A stretch of 64,000 bases of DNA, taken from assembly GCA_004380135.1 (NCBI GenBank), contig QXCR01000013.1:248001-312000 (forward strand), read 5' to 3'. Shown piece by piece: positions 36,084 through 48,860 of this stretch. The notes beneath the pieces were generated by a model that did not search any database, was not told the origin of the DNA, and was given only the letters and a program-made list of their open reading frames with translations. A program made the translations under genes and the position numbers. Source of the stretch: Stemphylium vesicarium. Taxonomy: Eukaryota > Ascomycota > Dothideomycetes > Pleosporales > Pleosporaceae. Every line of letters begins with the position of its first letter. Position 1 is the first letter of the stretch.

Positions 36084-36938
36084 ATGGACTACCAAGCACC
36101 TGTTGCTGGCGCCGGTGGCCGTGGCTGCTACAACTGTAAGTTGAATACTACAGCCCCCACTGCGACCCCGCAGAGAGCAATCAAGCAGACCCCGGACATT
36201 CTTCGCATACCAGGTTGCGAAAGTCCAGGCCTCTTGCATTGTCCGTGAGAGATGACGAGTCAGTTCGCGTCAATCACCTGGACAGTCGCTGCTTGCCTCA
36301 CTCCTCGGACCCTTGCTTGGTCCATACGCTGTGTACGCATTTGCTAACGATATCCAGGCGGAGACGCATCTCACCGCGCTGCCGAGTGCCCCACCAAGGG
36401 TACCCCAACCTGCTACAACTGCGGCGAGAAGGGCCACGTTAGCCGTGAATGCACCTCTCCCCAGGCTGAGAAGACCTGCTACCGCTGTGGTGGTACCGGC
36501 CACATCTCCCGCGAGTGCACCAAGGACGGTGGCGCCCCCATGGGCGGCCGTGGCGGCGGCAGCCAGGAGTGCTACAAGTGCGGCCAGGTCGGTCACATTG
36601 CCCGCAACTGCTCCCAGGGAGGCGGATACGGTGGTGCTGCCGGCGGATACGGAGGAGGCCGCGGTGGCTACGGCGGCGGTGCCGGTGGCTACGGCGGTGC
36701 TCGCCAGACCACCTGCTACTCGTGCGGTGGTTTCGGCCACATGAGCCGTGACTGCACCCAGGGCCAGAAGTGCTACAACTGTAAGTGCCAACTTGGGGAT
36801 ATCCGCATACCATGCTAACGTTTACCAGGCGGCGAGGTTGGTCACCTGTCCCGTGACTGCCCCCAGGAGACATCTTCTGAGCGTGTCTGCTACCGCTGCA
36901 AGCAGCCTGGCCACGTCCAGAGCGCTTGCCCCAACTAA
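36084..36938 (+). CDS. Gis2/CNBP-like seven-zinc-knuckle nucleic-acid-binding protein
   Basis: A 194-residue protein from three exons: 36084-36135, 36358-36780, 36829-36938 (introns 222 and 48 bp). It has seven CCHC zinc knuckles of form CxxCxxxxHxxxxC, for example CYNCGEKGHVSREC, and the last is CYRCKQPGHVQSAC. A Gly/Arg/Tyr-rich RGG-type linker separates knuckles 4 and 5. This is the layout of budding yeast Gis2, fission yeast Byr3 and animal CNBP, which bind G-rich single-stranded nucleic acid and act in translation. Both introns split the Cys codon that ends the CYNC of a knuckle (knuckles 1 and 6) at the same phase. The first intron is unusually long for this window. Confidence 0.94.
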
Positions 36939-37884
36939 GGTGGTTCTGGATTCCGTCGATGTTTTGATCTGGAAGGAGTTTCGATACTTCCGTCCGCTCT
37001 CATGTACGCATGACTGCGAGTCGGCTTTCCGATACTAGAGATTGCGCCCACGATGTGACGAATCATCGACATGATTACGATTTCTTTTCTTGTACATTTT
37101 CATTCTGCGGCTTGCTGCCGTTTTTCGACGCTTCACGAAAAGCATATCGTCGCCCGGGCATGATTGGACGGCCTTTTCCAGAGTTGGCTGTACTGTCAAG
37201 AGAGTTGGTTATCGGAAAAGTCTTGATCCAGGAAGAGCGTTTGGTGGGAGATACACTGTGTAGGTGGATAGGAGAGCGGATCCTTACGCGAGCAATGAAT
37301 GGAGCAGTGCGTGGTCTGCACGTTGACTGTGGCTGTAGGAGAGCGAGGTCTCTTTTGGCGGATGACTGGTCTGTCGGTTGCGAGTAAGCAGCCGGTGACT
37401 CTGACTGAGGTTGAATAAAGAAACCAGAAAAGTCCCCACGATTGGGTGGGCTCCTCAACTTATACCGTGCCATTTTCATGCACCGTGATGGACGTGCGCT
37501 AAACTAGATTGAACCTGAGTGTGGGATGGTTGACATGTAGTACTCAGGTGTATGGGGCGAGGCATGGCCAGTGAACTTGGCAGTCTATTGGGTGCCATGT
37601 GCTGCTGGGGAGAATTAGAATTCAGAATGCATATGAGCGGCACATTGTAGAAGTAGTTTTTGAGATGTGTAGGATCTTGAGTACATGGTGTCGTGACGTC
37701 TGGGCTACGCGACGCCGCTGGTGGAATCGAAGGTCGCCAAGCCAAGTTGCGCCCGCGTTCGTTTACATCCCGCCCAAACCCTAAACAACATACAGCCAAC
37801 GGCCTGCACGACTCAACCCACCACCAACGACGCGTCAATCGCACCAGCACGCGCGCCAACGCTTCTTGACCGTATCCAACCACA
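36939..37884. other. Intergenic region between the Gis2-like gene and Mif2
   Basis: It holds the 3' flank of the zinc-knuckle gene and the promoter/5' UTR of the CENP-C gene. Frames here are short and lack domains. Confidence 0.45.
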
Positions 37885-40749
37885 ATGGCGCCCGCACGGA
37901 AGCGCGAAAATCGCGAAAATAATTATTACAACGTCGGTGTTCAGGGAAGGTACGCACAGGCGCTTTGGAACCAGGCGCGCAGATACTAACTTTGCGCAGA
38001 AAGACTGGCATCACTCTCGACGACAAAGGTGTATATGATGAACATGGCCTCGAACCCATATCCGGTATCTTCTCGTCGCCGGAGAAATCCCCGCCTAAGC
38101 GCGGTGAGAACGCGACAGGATCAGGGTCGATGGAACTTCAAGAAAGTGTGTTTGATATGAAGCGCTCTCACCCAGCGCAAGCTCAACAACGCAGAGAATT
38201 CATTCTGACAATCTCGACAGGCTCCATTCCAGAGTTTGCGCCATCGCATCAACTCTTGCGCAACAGCCGGACGAACCTGCCTCCGCCCCGATCGCGCTCA
38301 CCCAAAAAGACGACGCTCGGCTCCTCGCCGCGACGACAGTCATCCATGGTGCCGAGGGGAAGCTCCGCCGCCCCTTCTAGTCCCGTGCGCGCTTCGTCAC
38401 ATCCAATTGCTCGACGGCTCGATTTCGAACAAGATGAATCCAGTTTGCAGGAAACCCCGGCGCTGAGTGGATCAGGCGCGCGGCGTGGAAAGCGCTCAGA
38501 CGTTTATGATATCCCTGAGGATGGCGAAGAGTCTCCGCTCCCAGAAGCAAGCGCGATGCTAGAGGAGAGCATTGTACAGGAGGAAATTACGGCAAACGAA
38601 GACTCCGTCGCAGTCGCGGAAGAAAGCTTTGTTGCGCAAATTGGAGAAGAATCAATGACGGGTGCTGAAGTCTTCGAGGAATTGGCTGAACAAGAAGAGT
38701 CGGAAATCACACCAGAGCCAGTCAAGCAACCAGCTAAGCGGGGCAGGAAGCGCAAAAGTGACGTTGTAGACGTCCCAGACGAAGATCAGACGGCCGCAGA
38801 GAAACCAAGGAAACGCGGACCTGCTGTGCAAGCTTCGGAACCGCAGAAGAAGAGCAAGAAGAACGCACCCACAGCTGCGCCACCGCGAAGATCACAACGC
38901 GTCTCCGACGTTAGCGAACTCGAACCCAGTGTTAGCGAGGCCCCTGCAGATACTATGATGGACCAATCTGAACAGGCTGAGGAAGCACCTGTCGCTCCGA
39001 AACGTCGAGGCCGACCGCCGCGAGTGCAGCCAGCGGCCGAGAAAGAGAACACGACGACCAAATCGGCCAAGAATTCTGCTACAAAAGAGAAGAACGATGG
39101 GGTGTTCAAGAAGCCGGAAAGACCTGCCGGAAGACCCAAAGCCAACCCAGAGCCCAAGAGTAAACCGACAAGTGCTGAACCCAAGGCCAAGTCAGCACCC
39201 AAGCCGAAAGAGCCATCAAAAGAGAAATTAAAGAACAAGACACCTCTCACAGATGACGATCCCGGCAAACTTGTAGATGTTTACGGCAATCCCATAAGCA
39301 AACAGGATCTTGACCAAATGTCTACTACTTCAGCTGGCTCAAGATTCGGACGTGGACGGCATCTCTCTGTGTATCGTGAAATGGACCCGGATAACGTTGC
39401 GCGTGTAGGAAGAACGGGCAGGCATCGCGTCGCGCCCATCGATTTCTGGAAGAACGATCACATCTCGTACGACGTTGACGGTAGCATGACGTCGATTGTG
39501 AAGAGCCAGGCAGTAGAGGAAAGCCGGAGACAGAACAAAAAGTACAATTCCAAGGGCAAGAAGAAGAGGCTCACTATGGTCGAAGAAGAGGAGATCGAGC
39601 TCGATCCTTGGGAGGAGCAAGATGGCAGACTTATGGGCAACTACAAAGGCTTTGACCCGACTCTCAACAGCGCATCTGACGAGATCATCGAAGATGGTAA
39701 GTCAAAGTCTAGCACGCACGATAACATTCTGGCTAACTCCATCACAGCTGTCGCATGGGCTGAGAAGGGCATTCGTCCTCAAGAGGTAGGAGACGGCGGC
39801 TTCAAGTTCGCAAAGATTGGATCCAGCGGTTCATTCTTCAATTGGGGTCTCATCGAGCTCGGCCCTGACCAGATGAAGCGCACCAAGAACTCACGATTCA
39901 TGCACATGGTCTTCAACGTGCAGTCTGGCACAGTCGAAGTTCGCATGCACGAGAACGAGTTCACAGTTCACAAACAGGGCATCTGGCAAGTTCCTCGAGG
40001 TACGTTACTCTCTTTCCTTCCGCACTGTCCATCAATCTCCAGCAGCCCCCACGCACTTTCCCCAGTTACTTCCATTTCCGTTTTCCCGCGCTTTCCTCGT
40101 CTTTGTACGACAGCCGTTGCTTTATGCTCGACGCCAGACGGCATATTGCATGTACTATTGTGCACACAACCTTTCCGCGTTGTGCGCTCCTGTCTTGCAA
40201 CGTCACACAGCTTCGGGATCAGGGGCGCCAAAGCGAACCAGGGGCAAGCGAGCAGACGATGCGAAGCGAACCCAATTCTCGTCGCCTGCAGCTGTTGTGG
40301 CGTCGGTATACGGCGTGCTGCAGCACACTGTGTACCATTTGACGCTCCAAGCCCTTGTTAGCCGATCCCATTGCACGACCTCTCGCCTTCCACTGGTTGG
40401 CTGAGGATCTGGGCGGCTACGGCGCACTGCGCCGCAAAACGAACGAACGAACGGATTCCGTTTCATTTTCCCTCTTTTTTCTCTCGAAGTCTGGCTTTTT
40501 CTCAAGTTTCCTTCAAACACCCCCAGTTTTTTTACTTTCTCTCATCACAATTGGCGCGTTTGCCGTGGCTTCATTTTTTTGTTCTGGTCATCGTCGCCCC
40601 CTGATTGGTGCGATTGTCATTTGCGTGTCACACGGAAATCTAACGGGGCGTCTGCAGGCAACACATATAGCATCAAGAACATCGGCAGCGGAACGGCTCG
40701 TGTGTTCTTTGCACAAGCCAAGGAGAAGAATGTTGACCCCGAGGAGTAA
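37885..40749 (+). CDS. mif2: CENP-C/Mif2 inner kinetochore protein
   Basis: A 701-residue centromere protein from four exons: 37885-37949, 38000-39696, 39748-39999, 40658-40749. Introns are 50, 51 and 658 bp. The N-terminal Mif2 motif is plain (NYYNVGVQGRKTGITLDDKG, then DEHGLEP and IFSSPEKSP), the region that contacts the Mis12 complex in the family. A long acidic and Lys/Pro-rich disordered middle follows, with AT-hook-like GRPP segments. The CENP-C motif lies at about residues 490-505 (GRHRVAPIDFW), which in known proteins binds CENP-A nucleosomes. The C-terminal cupin dimerisation domain (about 600-701) is intact only if the 658-bp intron is removed, giving VPRGNTYSIKNIGSG. Reading into that intron gives an unrelated tail, so the short exon 4 is needed. 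Confidence 0.93.
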
Positions 40750-43700
40750 AATTTCAATCTCCGATAGTTTTTAGTATACCTGGGCGCCAAACACGGCTCT
40801 TTTTTCTTTGCCTACTACCTCGCGAAAGAAAATCGGTCGATGAATGAAGGAAGAAAGAGAAAGAAAGAAAAAAACGTTGGTGCATCTAGCGGTCAATCCA
40901 GCATATGCATCTCCAAGTGCCACCCAGGTCTGCATTAAACGTCGCCTGGAGATGTGCATTCCATAGTTCCAGATTTCACCCTCGTTTTCAGCCCTACCTT
41001 TTTCTTTTCTTTTCTTTTTTTTTCCGCGTGTTCGCGCTGGCCGCCGTTAGCACACGCGCTGAGGTGGAGAACAGAGGACATGCATGGGTAGTGCGTATCT
41101 GTTGTGGGGCGCTCCAAGACCCTACCTACTAGGTCAATATGTACCTTTTTCGGGGCTGGTTGTTTGTTGTTCGCGTTCGCATCAGTAACGCACGATGTGG
41201 AGAAGACCGGAGTAAATCACGGGATATTTTTGCCTCTTGTCGTGGTAGTTATTTTAGCGCAGCTGAGGCAACGTGGCGCTTTTTGTTATTTGAACCGCTT
41301 CAAGCGCGTTTGCCTGCGTGCTTCTCTGGAGGGAAGGAAGAGCGCGTATAGGATATCAGTGGCGTAGTATAGGACATGGACATGGGGTATGGATATGGAA
41401 TGTGAACACGTTTGCTTGAGGCATTATCTTGAGGTATGCTCGTGTCGTGCAAAGTGGAGTAGAGTAGAGGGGCGGTTTGGTGAATGTGAATGTGAGTGTG
41501 ACATACCCGCTGTCCTCTGCCCCCCTTTCTCGCTCTCTGCGGGACGTCAATCTACCTCTCGTTTTCGCATTGAGCGTCGTAAACTTGATGGCAAGTCATA
41601 AATGCCAATCTGCTCTGCCACTCACGTCACTTGACCTTTGTTGTCTATCCTCCGAAACACACATGGAGGTACACAGCATACCACCCCTCCTCACCGCTCA
41701 TCCTTCTCCCTCGTATCCCTATACCCATCTGGGCTATTAACTCTTCTTTGTCTCAATCCAAAACAGCATATGTACACCTTCTGGATACGGGAACCTGTGT
41801 GTTCCCGCTCTCCCGTGCTCCAGCTGCGTGGGCCGAAGCTGCTCGCGCGTGCTGTTGTGGAACGAGGTGTGTAAACGGTAGGTGAGGGTTTCACGGCGTT
41901 TGGGGGTCGTATGCGGGGATGTTGGGTATAACTTTGTGAAGTGTGTCATATATACATATAGGAGAGAGAGAAAGAGGCCAATAATTTCGATGTAGATCAA
42001 GGTATCTAGAATTTCAAAGACATGGAAGTGTATCGATGCATGTTTGGACTATTCGTACCCTGGACTACACTACTGTTCACCACATCCATTGCTATCTCCT
42101 TGTGCATAGCCTTAGGTATGTGACGGTTCACTTCATACTCACATCACTTTGCCATTCCATCCTCTCTCGCTTACCCTTTCCCCGTGTACGACGTTCCGCT
42201 ACCTTTGCATGCCATGGCATGCAATACCTAGATATCGCAAGCCTCTTTCCGCACTGCGTTGATATCTGTCCTGGTAGATCGGGCGATGGAACATGCATAG
42301 TTATCTGCGCCTTCTGCAGTACATTACATCGCATTGCGTTGCAGAAAACATGGAATATGTAGATCAACAACAATAATAAGCAGAAGAAATGTTGGGACAG
42401 GCTCAACGAGAGACAGAAGCACTCCCCCGCTTCCCCGCCTACACATACATATGCTGTGTTACCCATCCCCTCCAATCACACGTCCATGTCTCCTTGGAAG
42501 GCGGGTGTCGTTCGTGGCGTTTCCGCGTGGCTGCTGACATGCGCACTTCACTCCTCTTCTCTCATATCCAACCCAGCTTGTTGAGAAGAGAAGGCAAACA
42601 GCATGACAAATCCCAAGATCCCCCTCTATCAACGGAGTGGTAGAACAGTAGGCTACAATCGATCTAGTCCCTTTGTTTTCGCCTTCGATATGTGCGATGC
42701 AGTCAAACGAAGCGGTGTGCACGTATGTGTTTGCAGTTCCTAACCATCGACGGTTCAACAACGGTTGTCTAACATGGTTCTTTGCCCTTGGTGCTTGCAG
42801 GTAGTGTAGGTTGGACGCGATGCAAATGCGCCTTCAGGCTGGGATCATGATTGCTACTGTGTGGTACCGGGAATCGCGGTGTGGATGAATGGCCCATGGA
42901 CTTTCCTTGTCGCTACTACTGCCACACACTTGGCTTCCGATAAGGTTACTGGATGTACCGGTCGAGTGATGCGGTGTGGAGCGGTGTATGTATGTACGTA
43001 TGTTGTTGGCCGGACTTGCTTCACAAGTTCTTACACAGAAGTGCACGCTACCATGTCGGTAGTTGGACTTTCCACTTCACAACGGCCGATGCGAGTGTGG
43101 CGTAGAAAGAACTTGTCTGGTAGCGAGGACTCCGACAGCTGAGCCTACCATCTAGTCCGAGATCTAAAACATGACAAAAGGTACACCGGCAGTCTTGCGT
43201 GTGGGCGGTGAGAAGCGGTGTGAAAAGACCCTGCATGGTTCCTGAAAGTTAACGTCCGGTGAAGATGGGGAGAGCGAGGAGAAACTACGACAAAAGCCAG
43301 CACGACCACCTTCGCCTAATGGTCAATAGAGGGTGTTTGTTCATTCGGATTTTCCATACATCAACAAAGCCGATCGAAGTATTTTGGGGATTCTAGACTG
43401 CAGATTAACTTTGGTGTGACATGTTCGCGTGGCTTGTGGCCGCCGTGGTGCTTGTGTCGCGCGCGCGAAAAAAAAAGATGGCGTTGGTGACACCGCCTCG
43501 TCCTGCAACATTGACACGGCTCTTGTCGACCAAACTACCCACGATCACGGCCACCAGCCCTCAGCCCTCCGCTGACGTCGAAATGTAATCTCCTTTTTCG
43601 CATCTCCGACGTCAAGACAAACGAAACAGTCGACCTGGGAATCTTTTCGCCATCAAACTCAAACGTCATGGTGTGCAGCGGTGACTCCAGGGTTTCGGCA

Positions 43701-44740
43701 TTCGATACTGACTGCTTCAGCCTTATTTCAAAGGACTACGTGCGGGTCCGCCTAACTTGTGAGGCTGGTCCCCTGCAAAGGACGGTTATGCTGGTGTCTC
43801 ATCTGGTTCCTCGTCACGAGGATGATCCTGACATTGCGAGATGGGCTCTTTAGCCGCTCTTACTAAACCAGTTGACACCTTACGGTGAACTCCGGCGATG
43901 GTAAAGTTGCTTAGGCCCGCACGAGTCACATTTTGGGTGGAAATTGGGAGAGAAAAATTCGGCGCTTTAGCGGTAATTCCTGACTTTGTTCCGATGAACT
44001 GGTAATGAACTACTCGATCGGCGCCATGCCTCTGTGGAGTCGTCGCGCTATGTTTATTGCGGGAATTTGACAGTGCAACACCCAATTGCTGTTTCGGATG
44101 CGGGCGTCGGATGCCTGAATAAGTTTCTATTGGAGAGAGGGCATGTGGGTGATGATTGTGATGACTGTGCAGTTGCATTGTGCCGAAGAGTCATCCTTCT
44201 TTTTGGATGCAGGAGGCGCGGGGCTGGGTGCGGAAGGTTTGCGGGGCCCGCAGACATGGCTGCTTATGTGCTGAGACTTTAGAAAAAAGCATGCACTGCG
44301 ACGCTTCACGTCGTGTTCGACGGCCATTTGTAATGTGTCAAGACCGATGGTCCGAATGCAGACGAGATTGATCTGTGCTCTGCGAAATGGGGTGTAAGAG
44401 GTTCCCGCATGCGTCCACATACGCAATCACAAAACGGCCCATAGTCCGGACGGTTACATGGAGTTGACAAGCAGCCCTGCCGGCGAGCCAAAATTTGCCC
44501 GTCGCAATACCGAGATTTGAACGGGTGGTGGTGGAAGTTTCCTGATACCGTCTTCTCCATGGTCAACCCTGCGCAAAAGTCTCGTAATGATGGGGCCGCA
44601 AACGTGTGGGCATGAACGCTTTCTGATCCATGGTTCATCGCTGATGCAGGTTGTGGTTGGCCCACTTTGACATGGAACGGTTTTTGCTCGCCCTTGTCAC
44701 GTTTCGGCCCAAGGCAGCGATCCCGGGCGATCAGAACACC

Positions 44741-44761
44741 CATCCATCCATCCATCCATCG
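44741..44761. repeat. (CCAT)5 microsatellite
   Basis: About five units of a CCAT/ATCC tetranucleotide in the gene-poor interval. Confidence 0.85.
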
Positions 44762-45666
44762 GTGAGCGGGAAGAAGACCGTAATTAAAAAAGGAGGATGC
44801 AGCCATGAGCATGTCACAGTCATGCGACAGGCAAAAAAGTTGGGTGGCAGGGACGGGAACGCCCTGTTTGGTCGAGTCAAGGGGTAGCAGGGCTGGAGGG
44901 GAGAACCTCGTGGTGGCCTGTGTGTCGAGTGAAAGGGTGTCGTCATGTGCATGAGTCGCGGTTGGCGAACAGGTGGGAGATTCGATGCGACCGCATTGGG
45001 AAGGCTTCTCGAAGCTGATCGGCGAGCGAGAAGAGCGGAACTGCTTCCGGGTGGTCTGGGCAGGCATCGGATGCTGTTTTCTTTTACGTCTGGAAAATGG
45101 GCGTCGTGCACATACACACACAGGCACACCGACAGTCGGGCAGCTAGATCAACGCATCTGGGCGGCGGCTCGGGCGTTTGAACGTGTTGGCAGTTCGGAT
45201 CATGCGAACACCATTGCGCATGCAACCCCCAGGAAGAAAGATTAAAAAAACCAAGAGCACAAGGGCGGCGTGATTTTGGCGATTACGCCGAGGCAAAGGA
45301 GACTGCATGCTGGCTTCGCCGGGCTCCGCTTTGGTTCGGCAATGCGTTGTTTATGCCGGACGGACAGCATGTCATAATCTGCCTGAAAGCGATATCGTAT
45401 GTGTGGGCGTGGGCGAGTTTGGGTGGGCGACGGCGCGAACGACGGGTATGCCGTGTAGGGGATATGTCATGGGCATTGCGCCGTAGCTTTGGCTAGTGGC
45501 CTTCTAGAACAATCGTGGAAGGTCGAGAGAAGGGGACAAATCTGAATCTGCGTGACGCCCGGGGCGCGCCTTGGGCGTGTAGACTAGGTTGTTTCAGACC
45601 CGTTCACGAGGGTGGTGGGGCGACGACACACACACAGGCGCACACGCACACGCCCAAGCACACGCG

Positions 45667-45667
<1 letters not shown>

Positions 45668-45699
<32 letters not shown>
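45668..45699. repeat. CA-dinucleotide microsatellite
   Basis: A nearly perfect CA run, preceded by imperfect CACACGC blocks from about 45628. It lies in the gene-poor interval. Confidence 0.9.
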
Positions 45700-45700
<1 letters not shown>

Positions 45701-47239
45701 GTGCATTTCAGCCCTGTGCCATCAGTGGTACGGGAACGGAACGGAAGGTTTGGAGGGGCAGAAAAAAAAAGACGGACGCCAGAGGGACGATTAGGTTCGT
45801 GTGGTAAAAAGGAATGGGCTGCAGCGCATGGCCATTGTGCGACTATCGATAAGCCCTACACACCTCAAACAGCCTGTCCAGTCATCCAATCTTTGCTTTT
45901 GCGGGGCTGAACACCCTCTCCTCTGCAGAACCATGACACGCACCGCGGCCTAAGCCCCAAAATAGCTAAGGCTTCACCATGCAAGGACAGCGAACGGTTC
46001 AGACGAGTTCATGCAACCCGCGCTTTCCTCGTCATCCGTCCAATGGCAGCCGGCTTGAGGCTATGAGGCTGTGTTAGTGGGGACTGTGGGTGGACAACGC
46101 ACTCTACACCCTCTTCCAACGAGCACCTTGATTAAATTTTCCGAGACTAATCCTTTCGCATTGGAGCGGTGACAGCGCAGCGCTCCGCGCGCTCAGAGTC
46201 GGCCACGTAGACGCTGGTTGACCGACTTTGAGTTGCCAGCCCTGGGCTACGTCATCATACGATGATCTGGGGTAGACGAGCGTTGTTCAGCCAAAGGGGC
46301 GGTGGAGGACTGCTGTTCACCGCCACGCCAACCTTGCCTCGTCTAGCAGGGAATGCCGGGCGAGCACGCTGGACGTGTTCACTGTTGAGAGATACAGTTT
46401 GCGAGAGGTAAGACGCAATTAGAGAGGAATCGTCCCCTCCGGAGATGAATGGCTGCTGGTATTATTAAACTTCTACTGTAACAATCAAAGACATGCCATG
46501 CTGGCTTGCAGCTCTGCGTAGTGGGTGCTGGCCCTCCGGCTATCGGTGGCGAGGGTGCGCAGTGCGGAGTCATACCCAAAAGCATTGTAAGAGTTTGTGT
46601 ATGAACTCAACCACCACGTGCGAGACCGGACCGAAGCGCAAAAGTCTAGGGGAAATGACGAATAACTGCAAGGATAATGATGATAACAACAACGATGATG
46701 TAAAATTGATACATGTTCCTCTCCACGCTATGCCACTGCTTGATATTATGTTGAGATGGGTGATGGAAGATGAAACGCTATTGAAAATGCACAATCATAG
46801 CCACACCTGAAGCGCTTGTGAAACTAGGACGAGAGAAAGAAAAAGACAATGCGGATCTAGAGGAAGAAGAAAGACAAAAAAAAAACGCTATGATATCCTG
46901 CCATGCAAAGAGACGATGCCAAAGAAACCATGTCAAAGTAGAGCAGAGCAAAAAAAGACTGTACAGCCAAACCCACGCTAAATGCCACAATCGTGATCGC
47001 GCATAACGGAGACGTTCCGTTGTATGCATCCATGCCTGAGCTGGTTCTTAATCTAAGCGTTCGTGGTATACCCATTTACTCCGAAACCCTCTCTTGCTGT
47101 GCGCCTAATCCAAGGGGTATACCCACGCCCATTGCGGTTCCTGCCCGAATGTGTATGCATCCCAATATGTCTATCCAGTCAACATCTAAATAAGGAAATC
47201 GTTGCGTGATAATATAAACGTTGATGTACTCGCGAAACT

Positions 47240-48860
47240 CTATGCGACCGTCGATGCTGGTCGCTCGTAAGGGGTGGATGGCTGAGGTGGGGAAGGCATC
47301 ATCACTCTGCGCTCAGCTTCTTCGGGCTCGCGCTTCATGCTCCGGATGCTTCCTGTTCCACTGTGTTGTGACATCCTGTCGGGGCTCCTCATGCCCCCCT
47401 CTGATCGTGATGGGCCTGCTGCGGCCTCTTCTTCTTGTCTCCGCCTCTGGTAGGTCTCCATGTAGCTGAGGCTCTCGCCCTCTCTCTTGATAACCGCTGG
47501 CATGCCTGGTACAGGAGCTGTCCTTGCCCCACTGATCAAATCTTCTTCAGAATGGGGTTGGATCTGGGGAAGCGGCTGGCCAAGTTGGGGAGGAACACTG
47601 GAGCGGGAACGAGGGTCTGCGCGTCTGCGGCTGAAGGAGCTGTTCCTCCTTCGCCCTCCACCAGCACTGGAGCCACTGTCTGTGCGCTGGTGGTGGTAGC
47701 CGCCGTGTATCGGGCCTTGTGGCATTGGCGGAGGAGGCACCTGGTGAAGCTGAGGTGGCATCGGCGGCGGGTTCGGCATCAACTGAGCGGCGTTCGCGGG
47801 AGTAAAGCCATGAGGCGCAGGTGCAGGTATAACAGGCACTTGCGATGGCGAGCTCATGCCTGTACCCGTTGCAGATGGGTGGAGCTGAAACACTGGCGCG
47901 TTGGCGCGCGCACTCATTTCCTGCTCACCCAACTGCCAGTGCATCGACTCTGCTGACCGCCAGGGAATACCCATCTCCGTAGCGACCTTCTGCCACATCT
48001 GGTCCTTGAATCTATTTTCCAAAAGTCAGTATTGATTTTGCCTAAACTGCGTCGCACTTGTGTGTGCGAAGTGCCATGGTGGGGTTATGGTAAAGACCAA
48101 ACAGTAGAGACTGTCATCTCAACGCAATCGAGCCAACAACGAAATTGCTGCAGCCTTATCCAAAAAGAAGTATCGTTTGTACGTACCGAGCGTAGAGTCG
48201 TGCAAGCTTGTTTTTCTTTTCCTCGTCCCAGATGGCTCGCTTCTCGAGGTAATTTTGGTATCGCAATCTGCAGGAAATGGAGCTTCGTCCAGGTAGTCGC
48301 TTCGCAATGTCGTCCCACTTCATTCCCTGACCCCGTAGCTCGATGGTCAAGTTGTCTTCTTCCGGGGTCCATTTTGATTGTTTCTTGGCGGGACTCTCAT
48401 CTGGTAGCGGTGTTTGAGAAGCTTGTCGCTTTAGTGTTGACGGGGGAGAAGTGTTGGTTCCTGGTGGGCCGTGATGGGGTGGTGCGGGTCCATGGGGTCC
48501 AGAGTAGAGTTGGCGAAACTGTGGAAGCGCTGAAGGGTCAGAACGGCGGTGTAGCTCAGAGATGGCGGGGAGAACAGGTCCTCCTAGCATTTGTCCAGGT
48601 CCTTGAGGAGCCGATGTCGGTGCCTGCTGTGGGTAGGCAGACATTGGGACGTAGTGTTGGGGCGCTCCATAAGCTGCTGGTGATCCGGTAGCATAGGCGG
48701 GGGAAGCTCTTTGAGCGGGAGACTGCGTATACGCTGATGGTGCGGTTGTGTAGCCACGGGTAACTCCTGTTGAATGGGATGCATTTGACAAGGAGCTCTT
48801 CTTGCTGGCTGGTGACTCGGAACCCCGAGCGCGGGGCTCGAGGAGAAGATTGATATCCAC
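47240..48860 (-). CDS. Myb/SANT-domain transcription regulator (start uncertain)
   Basis: Two exons (minus: 48860-48187 and 48011-47240; intron 175 bp) encode 481 residues if counted from the codon at 48860, or 409 from the first in-frame ATG at 48644. A Myb/SANT helix-turn-helix lies at about 165-215 (SKWTPEEDNLTIELRGQGMKWDDIAKRLPGR is the core). A second SANT-like repeat (IWDEEKKNKLARLYAR, then MWQKVATEMGIPWRSAES) is split by the intron. The rest is Pro/Gln/Ser-rich, with a basic RRRNSSFSRRR patch. The codon at 48860 is GTG in a context (DINLLLEPR) that looks like a natural N-terminus. An in-frame TAG lies five codons upstream. An upstream exon ending before the AG at 48877-48876, a non-AUG start, or the ATG at 48644 are all possible. 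The target genes are unknown. Confidence 0.82.

Larger units (their letters stand above)
40750..47239. other. 6.5-kb interval without a convincing gene
   Basis: The first few hundred bases are the Mif2 3' flank and the last few hundred the Myb-gene 3' flank. Between them I see only conflicting frames. The largest (44306-45127 minus, 273 codons) shows low-complexity Cys/His/Pro content and crosses an ATCC microsatellite. A 36-codon ATG frame at 43478-43588 is noted as a weak candidate. Microsatellites (CA, ATCC) and pyrimidine tracts are common. No transposon ends or protein fragments were recognised. It could hold non-coding transcription units or decayed sequence. Confidence 0.4.

Noticed and set aside
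37965..40361. Uninterrupted 798-codon reading of the Mif2 locus
   Set aside because: It reads through introns after 39696 and 39999; splicing is needed to restore the cupin domain, and the unspliced tail is unrelated.
44306..45127. 273-codon minus-strand open frame
   Set aside because: It crosses an ATCC microsatellite, has low-complexity composition, competes with another long frame on the same strand and matches no domain or splice pattern.
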